From a virus, in the IMG/VR virus record IMGVR_UViG_3300042887_001361, positions 1 through 41,007 of that record: 41,007 bases of DNA. One strand, written 5' to 3'. Of the stretch, positions 7,849 to 16,960 are shown in pieces (position 1 is the first letter of the stretch; each line of letters begins with the position of its first letter). The notes below the pieces were generated by a model, which saw only the letters and a list, made by a program, of their open reading frames with translations, was not told where the DNA came from and did no database searches. A program made the translations under genes and the position numbers.

Positions 7849-8660
7849 GTTTGCGGCCACCCACTAGCGCCAGTGTAACCGCTAGTATTTGAATTAAAAT
7901 TAACCCCTCCAGGTACAGTCCCTGATTGCCCCCAACCTTTAAAATAATTTTCTAAAGGCCCTCCGCTGCCAAATAAACCTCCAGCTGCACCTGCCACGCT
8001 GCTTACCGTACCCCAAGGTGCAGCTGCACCGAGAGCATTAGCTTTGCCTAAAGCTGCATAAGCAGGTTGCATTGCTGTGGCAGCGCCTACGCCGATATTA
8101 CCTATACCTAGTACAGAGTTTTGACCTAACTTGGCGGGTTCTAAATACATATTACCAATCTGTGCTTTTTGGGTTAAATCTTGAGTAAAGGCTGTACCGT
8201 AAGCTTTCTGCGCTCTTTCCCAAGCCGATTGATAACCTTGAGCTGCTTGACCTTGCGCGTAATTGTTCATGGCTTGACCAGCTGCACCGGATAGCAATCC
8301 GACTTTAGCAGCTGCACCCTGCTGAACGCCTTGCAGACCTTGTTGCAATTGAAATTGGTACCCAGGTGTTGCTTGCAATTCAGCTAAGTTCCGTACCATC
8401 GGTGTGTATAATGGACTTTTTTTATAGTCCTCCATACCATATTGCGATGTTAAATACGGTAGATTAGCTTCATAACCTTTAGCGCCTACTTCGCCTAACT
8501 GCGTGTAAGGTTTGATGTCTCGCTGCGCGTTTCCATAGACTTTCTTAGTCCATTCTAATTGTTCTCTCGCAACAGCGGCTTGCGCTCCTGCAGCTGCGCT
8601 TCCGCCTACACCTTTAGCTATACCACCTATTGCGCCTGCTGCTGCTATTCCCCAAGGCAT
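7845..8660 (-). CDS. Putative DNA-transfer/ejection protein, P22 gp7 position
   Basis: A 271-residue protein that is very Gly/Ala/Gln-rich. The N-terminus MPWGIAAAGAIGGIAKGVGG is hydrophobic; then come YTQLGEVGAKGYEA, ATPGYQFQLQQGLQGVQQ and a GAAGQAMNNYAQGQAAQGY segment. This combination is familiar from phage proteins annotated as DNA-transfer or internal virion proteins. GGAGG five bases before ATG is a strong ribosome-binding site. It overlaps the oxygenase gene end by 16 bases. It precedes the two larger ejection-type proteins as gp7 does in P22. Confidence 0.7.
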   Translation of the reverse strand: MPWGIAAAGAIGGIAKGVGGSAAAGAQAAVAREQLEWTKKVYGNAQRDIKPYTQLGEVGAKGYEANLPYLTSQYGMEDYKKSPLYTPMVRNLAELQATPGYQFQLQQGLQGVQQGAAAKVGLLSGAAGQAMNNYAQGQAAQGYQSAWERAQKAYGTAFTQDLTQKAQIGNMYLEPAKLGQNSVLGIGNIGVGAATAMQPAYAALGKANALGAAAPWGTVSSVAGAAGGLFGSGGPLENYFKGWGQSGTVPGGVNFNSNTSGYTGASGWPQT

Positions 8661-9220
8661 GAAAACCTCCTATCTGATTTAATACAGAAAATTAATGTGA
8701 TCCGGTCAACCGGAGAATTATTACGCACCCAATGAACGGCTTGGTTATTAAACCAATAGACTTCACCTGGTGGAGATATATGCTCTCCTTCTTCAAAACA
8801 GAACGCTTGATCTGGATGGCTTTCTAACTGTACTGCATATTTGTCATAATACTTGGCATGCCAAGTAGTATCAGTATGGGGTTTGCATAATCCACCGGGA
8901 GGAATTTTAGAAATTAAAATTCCACCTAGCTCTTCACCTTTCACGGTAGTCATTAACTGAAAGGCTAAATCTTTAATAGCTGGAAGGCTATCTGCTTCTT
9001 TATACCAGCATGAACGGTGTTCGCCATTGAACTTAGCCCAATCACCACCGTCATACTCAGTAAGATCGCGAAATCTAACATGGATGTCCTCAAATCCATA
9101 ATGCGGGCTAGAAGGCGTATTAGTCCTAATAGGGTTTCTATTCCAAAGCTGAGGATTACGTTTTAACTGTAATAGTATCTGCGTAATATCTACTTTAGCA
9201 ATAGCCATAATGTTATTCAT
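8645..9220 (-). CDS. Aspartyl/asparaginyl beta-hydroxylase-like 2-oxoglutarate/Fe(II) oxygenase
   Basis: A 191-residue oxygenase. The iron-binding facial triad is visible as H115-x-D117 (CKPHTDT) and H163 (AVHWVRNN), with R173 (SPVDRITLIF) ten residues later in the position that binds 2-oxoglutarate. PPGGLCKPHTD and the FEEGEHISPPGEVYWFNN stretch match the Asp/Asn hydroxylase type of cupin. Members hydroxylate side chains of proteins or small molecules using O2 and 2-oxoglutarate. Its ATGA overlap with the sulfotransferase-like gene and its place in the virion operon suggest modification of virion or envelope components. The substrate is unknown. Confidence 0.85.
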   Translation of the reverse strand: MNNIMAIAKVDITQILLQLKRNPQLWNRNPIRTNTPSSPHYGFEDIHVRFRDLTEYDGGDWAKFNGEHRSCWYKEADSLPAIKDLAFQLMTTVKGEELGGILISKIPPGGLCKPHTDTTWHAKYYDKYAVQLESHPDQAFCFEEGEHISPPGEVYWFNNQAVHWVRNNSPVDRITLIFCIKSDRRFSCLGE

Positions 9221-9693
9221 ACTAGCCCTCTGACGCGTTCAATAGCTGCGGTGTTTTGTATATTCATTTGACATAACATTTTATGCCGTTCTTGGTTAAG
9301 TTCTTTACGAAGCAAATAATAATACGCTTCTGACATAATTTCGTAATTAAACAAATCTTTATAAGCTATTCTACAACCTTTAAGTTGAATCATCAAATCA
9401 GCCGAATATGATGGCATAGCTTTAAAACCTAACTTTACTATTGAATTATTTATTTCATCAAAAGGACGGTCTATAATTAGCTTTTTAGCAGAGTGTAGGT
9501 TAAGTTCATCCACTCTAATAAATGCACTGGTTTCAGCGATTCCTAACAGCCCATCGTAAGATCGAGTATCCAGATCATCAATGGAGTGATCCATAAACGC
9601 TTCGTGAATACACAGCGATGTATCAGTCGTTAAAAGATTAGCGACCCAAGCTGTTCCAGATCGAGGAAGCGCTAAAACCATGAAATCTATCAT
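9217..9693 (-). CDS. Short sulfotransferase-like P-loop protein
   Basis: A 158-residue protein. The N-terminus LALPRSGTAWVANLL (about 6-20) is the 5'-phosphosulfate-binding loop of PAPS-dependent sulfotransferases, and HEAFMDH follows as in phage and bacterial members. The family is usually 200-300 residues, so this is a short version that may lack the later PAPS-binding part. ATG 9693 is chosen over TTG 9699 because it gives the ATGA overlap with the upstream stop. It is coupled to both neighbours. Likely soluble; substrate unknown. Confidence 0.75.
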   Translation of the reverse strand: MIDFMVLALPRSGTAWVANLLTTDTSLCIHEAFMDHSIDDLDTRSYDGLLGIAETSAFIRVDELNLHSAKKLIIDRPFDEINNSIVKLGFKAMPSYSADLMIQLKGCRIAYKDLFNYEIMSEAYYYLLRKELNQERHKMLCQMNIQNTAAIERVRGLV

Positions 9694-9983
9694 AGCCAAG
9701 GTGTTCCCGATGTTAAAACTTTACGATCTTTATAGGCTTCTAATTCTGTATCTGCTTGATCTTGCATTTCTTTTCCCACTAAATTTTGCACCCAGGCAAT
9801 TACATCATCTTTAGTTAATAATTCATAAGCAATAACTTTACCTGTGGGGGCTGGTAAAGCCGTACAACCTGCAATACTAAAACTAGCATTATCATCAGAA
9901 ACCTCAATAGTAAACTCTACAGCGACCACAATTCCATTTTGATCGCTGACTAGATTGATTGGTTTATAAATATAGATGTTCAT
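9690..9983 (-). CDS. Small tail-associated protein of unknown function
   Basis: A 97-residue protein MNIYIYKPINLVSD... The first 60 residues are beta-rich (VAVEFTIEVSDDNASFSIAG), followed by a helical part (LTKDDVIAWVQNLVGKEMQDQADTELEAY). ATG 9983 overlaps the fibre stop by one base (TAATG) and is preferred over an in-frame ATG at 10001. Proteins with this arrangement, ...EFTV-VSD...LPxP...LTxxDVIxWV..., commonly follow tail-fibre genes in phages and may be small fibre-bound or chaperone proteins. Confidence 0.65.
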   Translation of the reverse strand: MNIYIYKPINLVSDQNGIVVAVEFTIEVSDDNASFSIAGCTALPAPTGKVIAYELLTKDDVIAWVQNLVGKEMQDQADTELEAYKDRKVLTSGTPWL

Positions 9984-12900
9984 TAATAGCTCGGATACCA
10001 TTTTGTTGTTGTTACATCGTAGGTCATTAATAAAGCTTTACCTACTACGGCTGTTGAAGCCAAAGCGATGTTGCCGGCTGTTGTGGTCGTAAATATTCCA
10101 GTAGGGATCAGTGTAATTGTTCCCCCACCCAACGAGATAGGATTAGGAGCTGTAATGGTTACTATAGGCGTTACACCTGAAATAAAAGTAATCGCTTTAG
10201 TAGGCGCAATCGTAGTAGCTGAAGCTATAGTTGGAGCGGCTGCTGAAGTAGCTTTTAACCCCGCAACAACTATATTGTTAGATGTTGTTGGTTGAGTTGT
10301 TGTGCCAAGAAGTAAATTCCCTGCTAAATAATTAGCAGCTGTACCGTTCATGTACAGATTCCAACGGCCTGCAGCTGAAGCTATATTGCCAAAAAATCCG
10401 TAATTGTTGGTTGCACCTATTAAACTTGATGAAACATTAAACCCATATTGACTTGTTACGGTTGAATCAGCATTAAAAGCGACTTGCGCTGCATTAAAAC
10501 AAGTTAATGTGGCGATTGTGTATGGTGTACCGCCATTGGCAGCCGTAGCCGCTTGAGAAGCTGTGACAATGGCGCTTCCAGTTACATCAGGCTGGATTGT
10601 GAGTGAAACAAGGGCGCCATATGCCACCGTTGCACCCGTCATGCTTCCTGCAACAACTAATCGTCTAGCTGTTAATGATGTCGTACCTATGCCTAACGCA
10701 CCAGCGATGTAATTGCCCGCTGTACCGTTCATGTACAGATTCCATCGCCCAGTGCTTGACGCTATATTTCCATAAAATCCGTAATTGTTGGTTGCACCTA
10801 TTAAACTTGATGAAACATTAAACCCATACGAATTTACACCTGATCCAGCCGAACCGTTAATTACGCTGCTTCCATCGTATGTAAGTGCTGCCCCTGTAGC
10901 TAACGCGCTTGAGCTACTGGCGTAAACAATGCCATTAGCAGTAAATGAACTTAAGCCTGTACCTCCATTAGCACCAACTAATATTCCAGCAAGTGTAATT
11001 GCACCTGATGTAGCGGTTGCAGGAGTTAATCCTGTAGAATTGCCCGCAAATGTTGTTACTCCTGTGCTTGCAGTTAAATACGCTCCAGCAGGCTGTTTGT
11101 TATTAAAAGTAGTCCAGTCAGTTGAAGATAATGCCCCTCGGTTCGTAGCTGAGGCTGTAGGCACTTGCAAAGTAATAACTGGTGTTGTAGCGCCCGTTGC
11201 TACAGTTGAGCTTAAATCAGTACCAGTAGTGCCTAAAGTAATTGCGGCTACGCTTGTTACTGTGCCATTGGTATTAGATTTGTTATTAAATGTTGTCCAA
11301 TCAGTTGAACTTAAATATCCGCTAACTAAAGTAGTAGCTACAGGGATACTGATTGCAGGAGTAATACCTCCTGAAGATACTACTGGTGCAGTTCCAGTAA
11401 CGCCTGTAACTGTGCCTACTGATATTGCCCCGCCTAAGCTAGTAGAGGTTCCATTAATAGTAATGGATGAATTGGTCAACCCTGCATTAGGGATACCTGT
11501 AAAATTTGTGCCTGTAAAAGTAGGCGTTGCCCCACTATTAATACTTTGAGGTAAACTTAAAGTAACTGCGCCTGTAGATGCTGAAGCTATAACTTGGTTA
11601 GCCGTTCCTGTAATGGATGTAACCCCATTAGACCCTTGAATCCCTGCAACAGAAATTGTCCAGTTTGCATAAGTACCAGAACCACCAATAGAGTCAACAT
11701 TAACTACTAAAGTTGTACCACTGAAAGATGTAATTACACCTTCCATGTAATTAGCTGGCGTAATGACATATGCCACTCTAACTCTAGTTCCTACTGTAAA
11801 AGCAGTTGAAATATTAGAAAGGTTTGTAGTGAATGTTTTTGATCCTGTTGCAATAGCTACAGAAGAAACAGAAGTTAAATTGTAATATCCGATTCCAATT
11901 TCAGTAATTGGTGTTACAGATACAATAACTCCAGGCGTTTGAGGAACTGTTGGACTTGATGTAGCTGGCAGCGTTACGATTGAAATATCAATATCGCTAA
12001 CTGCCCATAATATTTGGATATAATCCCCAGCGTTTAATGACAGCACGTAATTTACGGCAGCAATCATTTCTCCATTAACGGTTGAATTTTTTGAAGCAAT
12101 CCAATATATGCTATTACTATCAGGTATATCTACGCCATTTAATCGAAACCATACATCAACATTATAATTTTTATTTCCTGTACCAATGTTTTGAAACTGT
12201 ATGGAATACTGAATATTGTATACGCCTGCATTCGCAACTGTAATCCGGTTACTACTAACTATACTGACACCATTATTATTTGGATCAGAAGTACCAATAT
12301 TAATTGTATAGGCTGACGTAATACTAGCAGCAGTTTGATTAGTTGTATCCCAAAACGATCCCCAATACCCTGTTGTACCAATTCCAGTTGCTATAGTCGC
12401 CCAAGTAGGAACTGTTGAACCATTAGAAGTTAATACTTGACCTGCTGAACCTGCTGCGGTAAATGCGTATTGAGTTCCGTTACCAACAGCAACAGCGCCT
12501 GCTGTGGGTGTAGCTGTGCCATTTGTACCGCCATTGGCAATAGGTAGTGTTCCAGTAAAAGTAATGTTAGGTGTAGTTCCACCGCTAGAAGCAATATTTC
12601 CACTTCCGGTAACAGCAGTTACCGTTCCGCCTGATCCAGTAGCACTTAACGTTCCAGCTACAAATGTAACTCCGCTTCCAATCGTTACATTACTAAATCC
12701 ACCAGTACCATCACCATATAAAATAGATGTTCCCGACGTTGCTGGTGCTTTACTATTAAACGTATTCCAATCAGTTGATGATAGGTATCCATTTGTACTA
12801 ACTCCAGCTTGACTAATGCTAATTGCAGGAGTATTACCGCCAGATGATGCGATAGGTGCTGTACCTGTAACAGCAGTTACCGTTCCACCTGATCCAGTTG

Positions 12901-13315
12901 CAGATAAAACACCGCCTGCAAAAGTAACACCTGAGCCGATAGAAACTGAGCTAAAACCGCCAGAACCATCACCATACAAAATTGCATTACCTGACGTTGC
13001 AGGAGCAAAATCAATACCTGCTACAGCGTTATTAAATCCACCTGAACCATTACCTTTTAAAATACTGGTTCCAGTTGTAGAAGGCGCATAAGTTACCCAA
13101 ATGACACCATTCCAATAAACCATTTGGTCTATTGTGGTGTCAAAGTAAGGATAGCCTATATAAAGATTTTGAGTTGGTCTACCTGATGTAGGCCCACTTG
13201 CTACAACTGATTGCAGAATAGGTTGTAATTGGCTAAACCATTGCGCCCAAGGCGTTTGTACTCGGTCATTAGCATCAACTAAAGTAGACTGAAAAGGAGG
13301 CTGAGAAATAGACAT
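9983..13315 (-). CDS. Large repetitive tail fibre/needle-position protein (1110 aa)
   Basis: The longest gene of the window. The first about 60 residues (MSISQPPFQSTLVDANDRVQ..WAQWFSQL) are a virion-attachment-type start, followed by Gly/Ser/Thr-rich beta repeats. These include three copies of GYLSSTDW/GALSSTDW-x-TFN, several DGSGGF/NGSGGF units, and two YGFNVSSSLIGATNNYGF blocks near residues 800-1000. The C-terminus is Thr/Ile-rich. Low-complexity repetitive beta structure is typical of trimeric fibres. It follows the gp10-like gene, where P22 has the gp26 needle, but it is far longer and I see no gp26 homology. Confidence 0.8.
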   Translation of the reverse strand: MSISQPPFQSTLVDANDRVQTPWAQWFSQLQPILQSVVASGPTSGRPTQNLYIGYPYFDTTIDQMVYWNGVIWVTYAPSTTGTSILKGNGSGGFNNAVAGIDFAPATSGNAILYGDGSGGFSSVSIGSGVTFAGGVLSATGSGGTVTAVTGTAPIASSGGNTPAISISQAGVSTNGYLSSTDWNTFNSKAPATSGTSILYGDGTGGFSNVTIGSGVTFVAGTLSATGSGGTVTAVTGSGNIASSGGTTPNITFTGTLPIANGGTNGTATPTAGAVAVGNGTQYAFTAAGSAGQVLTSNGSTVPTWATIATGIGTTGYWGSFWDTTNQTAASITSAYTINIGTSDPNNNGVSIVSSNRITVANAGVYNIQYSIQFQNIGTGNKNYNVDVWFRLNGVDIPDSNSIYWIASKNSTVNGEMIAAVNYVLSLNAGDYIQILWAVSDIDISIVTLPATSSPTVPQTPGVIVSVTPITEIGIGYYNLTSVSSVAIATGSKTFTTNLSNISTAFTVGTRVRVAYVITPANYMEGVITSFSGTTLVVNVDSIGGSGTYANWTISVAGIQGSNGVTSITGTANQVIASASTGAVTLSLPQSINSGATPTFTGTNFTGIPNAGLTNSSITINGTSTSLGGAISVGTVTGVTGTAPVVSSGGITPAISIPVATTLVSGYLSSTDWTTFNNKSNTNGTVTSVAAITLGTTGTDLSSTVATGATTPVITLQVPTASATNRGALSSTDWTTFNNKQPAGAYLTASTGVTTFAGNSTGLTPATATSGAITLAGILVGANGGTGLSSFTANGIVYASSSSALATGAALTYDGSSVINGSAGSGVNSYGFNVSSSLIGATNNYGFYGNIASSTGRWNLYMNGTAGNYIAGALGIGTTSLTARRLVVAGSMTGATVAYGALVSLTIQPDVTGSAIVTASQAATAANGGTPYTIATLTCFNAAQVAFNADSTVTSQYGFNVSSSLIGATNNYGFFGNIASAAGRWNLYMNGTAANYLAGNLLLGTTTQPTTSNNIVVAGLKATSAAAPTIASATTIAPTKAITFISGVTPIVTITAPNPISLGGGTITLIPTGIFTTTTAGNIALASTAVVGKALLMTYDVTTTKWYPSY
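10393..10447 (-). repeat. 55-bp exact direct repeat in the tail fibre gene (copy 1; copy 2 at 10774-10828)
   Basis: A 55-base segment coding for the YGFNVSSSLIGATNNYGF block is identical to 10774-10828; the two copies are 381 bases (127 codons) apart. Flanking sequence on one side (10334-10392 versus 10715-10773) is also similar but diverged. The register keeps the frame, so the repeat can expand or contract whole fibre modules. Confidence 0.85.
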
Positions 13316-15807
13316 TATTTAGACGCCTGTGTTGCGTAAGCAGCAGCGCCAATCAATACTGTTTTGATTGGATCAGTTATTCTAAATTTAAAAACATAGT
13401 TTCGCGAAACGCCTAATCTTCGCCATTCAGCTCGGCTTAAGAAATCACCTTGCGCTCCACAAGTCGCCCACATTTCATCACCCCAAGTGTACCCTCCATC
13501 TCGGCTCACTTGAAGCATAACTTGGGGGTTTTGACCTTGACCGTCATTAAGCCCACCACCTTGTTCCATATCTAATCGCAATCTATAAATATGAAGTTTA
13601 TTAAACGAAGTGTTTGCAAAGAAATGTGGTGTGATTAATTCTCTTGCAATCAGATCACCATTATCTGTGTAAGATGCAGGATCAAGAATATACAAATTAC
13701 CATTACGATAATCCGAAGTTATTACATGGAAATCAAATTGACAGCCAAAATTAGCATAATGTCTTGTGGTAGCTCCAGATAATAAGGTACTCCAAACTTG
13801 TGAAGTTGCATCATATAGCCAAGTAACCCCTTGTTGCTGGAAACTTATCTGATAAAATTCATGCCCATTTTGACGATAGCTGAAAGCAATAGCATCACTT
13901 GGATTTACATATTCATTAAATAAAAAATCTAAATCAGGTGTAGATACAGTAATAGGACGATAATTTTGAATAGTTACAACTGATAAACCGCCGCGCCTTG
14001 CTCGGCCTAAATAAATTAATTCCCCATTACATCGCGCAACGCTCCATCGTGCAGCTACACCCATATCAGTAGGTGAACCAGGTATCCTTAATAATGGAAA
14101 CGGAAATGCGCCAATATCCTGCCAGTATTCTTGCGAAATAAAGCCTAATAAAACTAAACAGCTATTATCAACCGCAACAGCTTCTAAAGTATCGGTATAA
14201 ACTTCTTTACTGGCAAAGGATAATGCGTTCCAAGTAAATCCATCATAGAGCTGGGATAAATAGAATTGACGTGTATTAGGTGCATTAACGATAAAATACC
14301 CATCTAAGAAAGTTACAGTGTTGCCCCCAGGGAAGCCCTCTGCTGTAATAGCTCTAAAATTATTAACTACTTCTAAACCGCCTGCGCCAGCAGGAGTATT
14401 GATAGGTACGGTAAATGTCCATTCATTAGCTAATGTACATGTGCCAGTTCCTGGAGTAGTTCCGGTAGCCGCAAAAGATGTACCAACTTCATTATTTATA
14501 GCTCCAACTAATTGAAAATCAGAAGTGCCTACACTATTAATTACATATTGAGTGCTAACAACTAAGGCTGTAGCGGCTGTCAAAGGAAAATTAACTACAT
14601 AGCTACCTGAAGGTACAGGGCCAGCCGTTTTTAAAATTTCAACAATATCATTAGAATGACGATTAGTTGCATTTTCAGTTACTGCAACAATACCGTTTTG
14701 CGTATAGGTAAGTAATCCAGTAGCGCTATTATTGATGACTACGCCTGTACCAATAGGCATTTCATAAGTTGTTCCCGTACCAATACCTACACCAGTTGCA
14801 GTAAATATAGTGCCTACAGTATTAGTTGCGGCCCCATAAAGTGTAAAGTCTGTAGTGCCTAATGTTAGAATTTGATAGGTTGTACTAGCTACTAAAGCTG
14901 TGGCATTAACAACTGGTAATGAGGCAGTAAATACCAACCCTACAGTATTTGATGCCGCTCCATAAAGTGTAAAGTTTGTAGACCCTACAATTAAAATTAT
15001 ATATTTCTGCCCCACTACTAAAGATGTTGCTGGAACATTAACATCGATAGTTGCTGGAACTGCTGTACCTGTGCCAGTTGCGGCTTTAGTAGCAGTAAAA
15101 ACAGCGCCTAATACGTTAGCTGCTGCGCCTGCAATAGTAAAATCAGATGTACCTAATGTTAAAACAACATATTTTGATCCTGCTACTAATGCAGTTGCTA
15201 GGATTGGGGTTTGTAGAGAAGGTAAAACAACAGTAAAAGTCCAACTGCCTTGAGTAGCTGTAGCAATTGTATAGGCTCCTGAAAGAACATCTCCTCCATC
15301 AGTAGTAATGGTAGTCGTATCGCCAGCGATGCCAGCATTAACAAAACCTGAAACGGTTATAGTCAATCCTGTACGGCTATAAACATTTGAAACTGAATTA
15401 GCAGGGTAGGTGTAGCTTAACTGAAGGGTTTTAGGCTCATAAATATAGCCGTTTTTGCCATCGACAATTATGATTTGTTGCGCATTATCCGAAATCGATA
15501 CTGTGCCTTCAGCAGTCGAAAGCGTTCCTCTTTCAGTAACTACACCGTTTTTATCAATCTCTATTAACTTGTTAGCATTTACTGAATAAAGTAAATTTAA
15601 TGATTGAAGCCACCAAATTCCACGCGAAGGATTTTTACCCACATTAGCAAATAAAGTTAGCCCTGGTGTTGGGTATGCAGCTAAATTTGTTTTATCTTTT
15701 TCAGGTTTAACTTCAAGAAAAAGATTCTGCCTTTTTTGAGCAGAAACAGCTTTAGACCGTCCAGCTATGCCAGCCCCTAATATAGGTAGTACAATGGCTT
15801 CTGGCAT
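13315..15807 (-). CDS. P22 gp10-like packaged-DNA stabilization protein with inserted repeats
   Basis: An 830-residue protein. Residues 1-190 (KRQNLFLEVKPEKDKTNLAAYPTPGL..., then WWLQSLNLLYSVNANKLIEID) and about 490-830 (FLDGYFIVNAPNTRQFYLSQLYDG, SPTDMGVAARWSVARCNGELIYLG) look like the P22 gp10 family, a hub that closes the portal channel. P22 gp10 is 472 residues. The excess sits at about 200-460 and consists of four repeats with the signature Y-x-I-L-x-x-G-T-x-D-F-x-x-x-G-A-x-x-N-x-V-G-x-x-F-x-A. It starts in a TAATG overlap with the gp4-like gene stop. Confidence 0.85.
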   Translation of the reverse strand: MPEAIVLPILGAGIAGRSKAVSAQKRQNLFLEVKPEKDKTNLAAYPTPGLTLFANVGKNPSRGIWWLQSLNLLYSVNANKLIEIDKNGVVTERGTLSTAEGTVSISDNAQQIIIVDGKNGYIYEPKTLQLSYTYPANSVSNVYSRTGLTITVSGFVNAGIAGDTTTITTDGGDVLSGAYTIATATQGSWTFTVVLPSLQTPILATALVAGSKYVVLTLGTSDFTIAGAAANVLGAVFTATKAATGTGTAVPATIDVNVPATSLVVGQKYIILIVGSTNFTLYGAASNTVGLVFTASLPVVNATALVASTTYQILTLGTTDFTLYGAATNTVGTIFTATGVGIGTGTTYEMPIGTGVVINNSATGLLTYTQNGIVAVTENATNRHSNDIVEILKTAGPVPSGSYVVNFPLTAATALVVSTQYVINSVGTSDFQLVGAINNEVGTSFAATGTTPGTGTCTLANEWTFTVPINTPAGAGGLEVVNNFRAITAEGFPGGNTVTFLDGYFIVNAPNTRQFYLSQLYDGFTWNALSFASKEVYTDTLEAVAVDNSCLVLLGFISQEYWQDIGAFPFPLLRIPGSPTDMGVAARWSVARCNGELIYLGRARRGGLSVVTIQNYRPITVSTPDLDFLFNEYVNPSDAIAFSYRQNGHEFYQISFQQQGVTWLYDATSQVWSTLLSGATTRHYANFGCQFDFHVITSDYRNGNLYILDPASYTDNGDLIARELITPHFFANTSFNKLHIYRLRLDMEQGGGLNDGQGQNPQVMLQVSRDGGYTWGDEMWATCGAQGDFLSRAEWRRLGVSRNYVFKFRITDPIKTVLIGAAAYATQASK
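14442..15195 (-). repeat. Four coding repeats inserted in the gp10-like protein
   Basis: Repeat units of about 35-45 residues lie at residues about 204-248, 262-296, 303-345 and 413-455. Their cores are GTSDFTIAGAAANVLG, GSTNFTLYGAASNTVG, GTTDFTLYGAATNTVG and GTSDFQLVGAINNEVG. Most are preceded by ALV-x-x-x-x-Y-x-I-L and followed by FTATG...GTGT. Nucleotide positions are approximate. Similar GTTDFT repeats are common in environmental phage tail proteins; they appear to be exchangeable surface beta modules. Confidence 0.8.
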
Positions 15808-16910
15808 TATCGTCCATACCCATCACTATAAATATTATATCTCATTTGGCTGGTACTCATAAGCGCTACATCCGTACTAAGGGTAGGGGTTCGTTGATTA
15901 ATTCTCTTAATACGTTTAATAGCATTTTGAGCTAAAGCAACAGAAGTTTGTCTAATATCAAATTGGTATTCTTCAGCTATTCGAATTGCTAAGTTAAACA
16001 CTATTGCTTCCCAATATCCCGGAGGAAGGCTAATGTATGCAGTAGGGTCATTAACAACCGTAAAAGGCTTCCAAGATGTCAAAGTAATAGTTTCATTACT
16101 TGAAGAACATATCGGGTAGATATAAGCATTTCCAATAGGAAACCCTCTATCATAAAATAAATACCCGGGGAAATTAGTTTGTAAGCTTTTAAGTCTTACA
16201 GCATTATAATCATCCCATTCCATAATTTGCATGGGGTAATCAACAGGGATACTTCCGGTATAGATAGTAAAGTAAGCATCTATAATTCGGCTTGGCCTAA
16301 TGGTATTCCACATAGCCCCTAACCCTATAGTATAAGGGTTAGTACCAGAGGTTAAAGGGAATGTTTCTCTAGTGATCTGATAAAGCATTAATTCATCAGC
16401 AGACCACGAATCTAACATGCGATTAAGCGATTCTATGCCGTCTTTAAGCTCGTTTGCGGTTAAATCCGTGTCTACAGATGATACTTGAATTAACCGCATT
16501 GCAGCGCGTACTAAATCATTCGCTGTATAAAGCTGCCCTACATTGCTAACCATTGAAACAGCAACAGTGTAAGGTGTTATATAAGCCCAAACATTAGGCT
16601 GATTGCTCCAAAATACTGATAAATTCCCCCAGATTGGTGCAGGGAGAGTCCAAATATCATTAATGAAAACTGTTGATATGAGATTACCACCTATCAACTG
16701 AATATCATATTCTTGAGTTCCATCTGCTACCCAAAAAGATATATTATAGCCGCTAGTAATTACTATAGGGTTAGCTATAGACGTAGTCATTGCTTGATCT
16801 TCAAAGATTGCTACCGCAGAAGAAGTATTCGCATGAAATACCCCTGCGGAGATCAAACCTAATTGACCTCCTGACTGAGGAACTAAATCAATGGTAAAAT
16901 ATCGTGACAT
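15807..16910 (-). CDS. P22 gp4-like tail accessory (head-completion) protein with extra N-terminal domain
   Basis: A 367-residue protein. The C-terminal part from about residue 128 (LYTANDLVRAAMRLIQVSSVDTDL... ELKDGIESLNRMLDSWS, then a long section ending with PPGYWEAIVFNLAIRIAEEY) matches the P22 gp4 type, which binds under the portal. P22 gp4 is only 166 residues. The first about 90 residues are an added beta domain (GGQLGLISAGVFHANTSS...IFEDQAMTTSIANPIVITSG) resembling the N-terminus of the collar fibre at 3421-4365. AAGGA precedes the ATG. Confidence 0.82.
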   Translation of the reverse strand: MSRYFTIDLVPQSGGQLGLISAGVFHANTSSAVAIFEDQAMTTSIANPIVITSGYNISFWVADGTQEYDIQLIGGNLISTVFINDIWTLPAPIWGNLSVFWSNQPNVWAYITPYTVAVSMVSNVGQLYTANDLVRAAMRLIQVSSVDTDLTANELKDGIESLNRMLDSWSADELMLYQITRETFPLTSGTNPYTIGLGAMWNTIRPSRIIDAYFTIYTGSIPVDYPMQIMEWDDYNAVRLKSLQTNFPGYLFYDRGFPIGNAYIYPICSSSNETITLTSWKPFTVVNDPTAYISLPPGYWEAIVFNLAIRIAEEYQFDIRQTSVALAQNAIKRIKRINQRTPTLSTDVALMSTSQMRYNIYSDGYGR

Positions 16911-16960
16911 TATACTTTTCCTTAGCTTTTATTATGTTGAAGCTTCAGACCATTCTATAT

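Noticed and set aside
10068-13091. Several Val/Pro/Ala-rich plus-strand frames opposite the large fibre gene
   Set aside because: They are mirror frames of Thr/Gly/Ser-rich repeats; no ribosome-binding sites or recognisable domains, and the minus gene is continuous.
12504-13315. Regular short repeats that could look like a CRISPR array
   Set aside because: Units are in-frame Gly/Ser-rich fibre codons of unequal spacing and imperfect identity, without unique spacers or cas genes.
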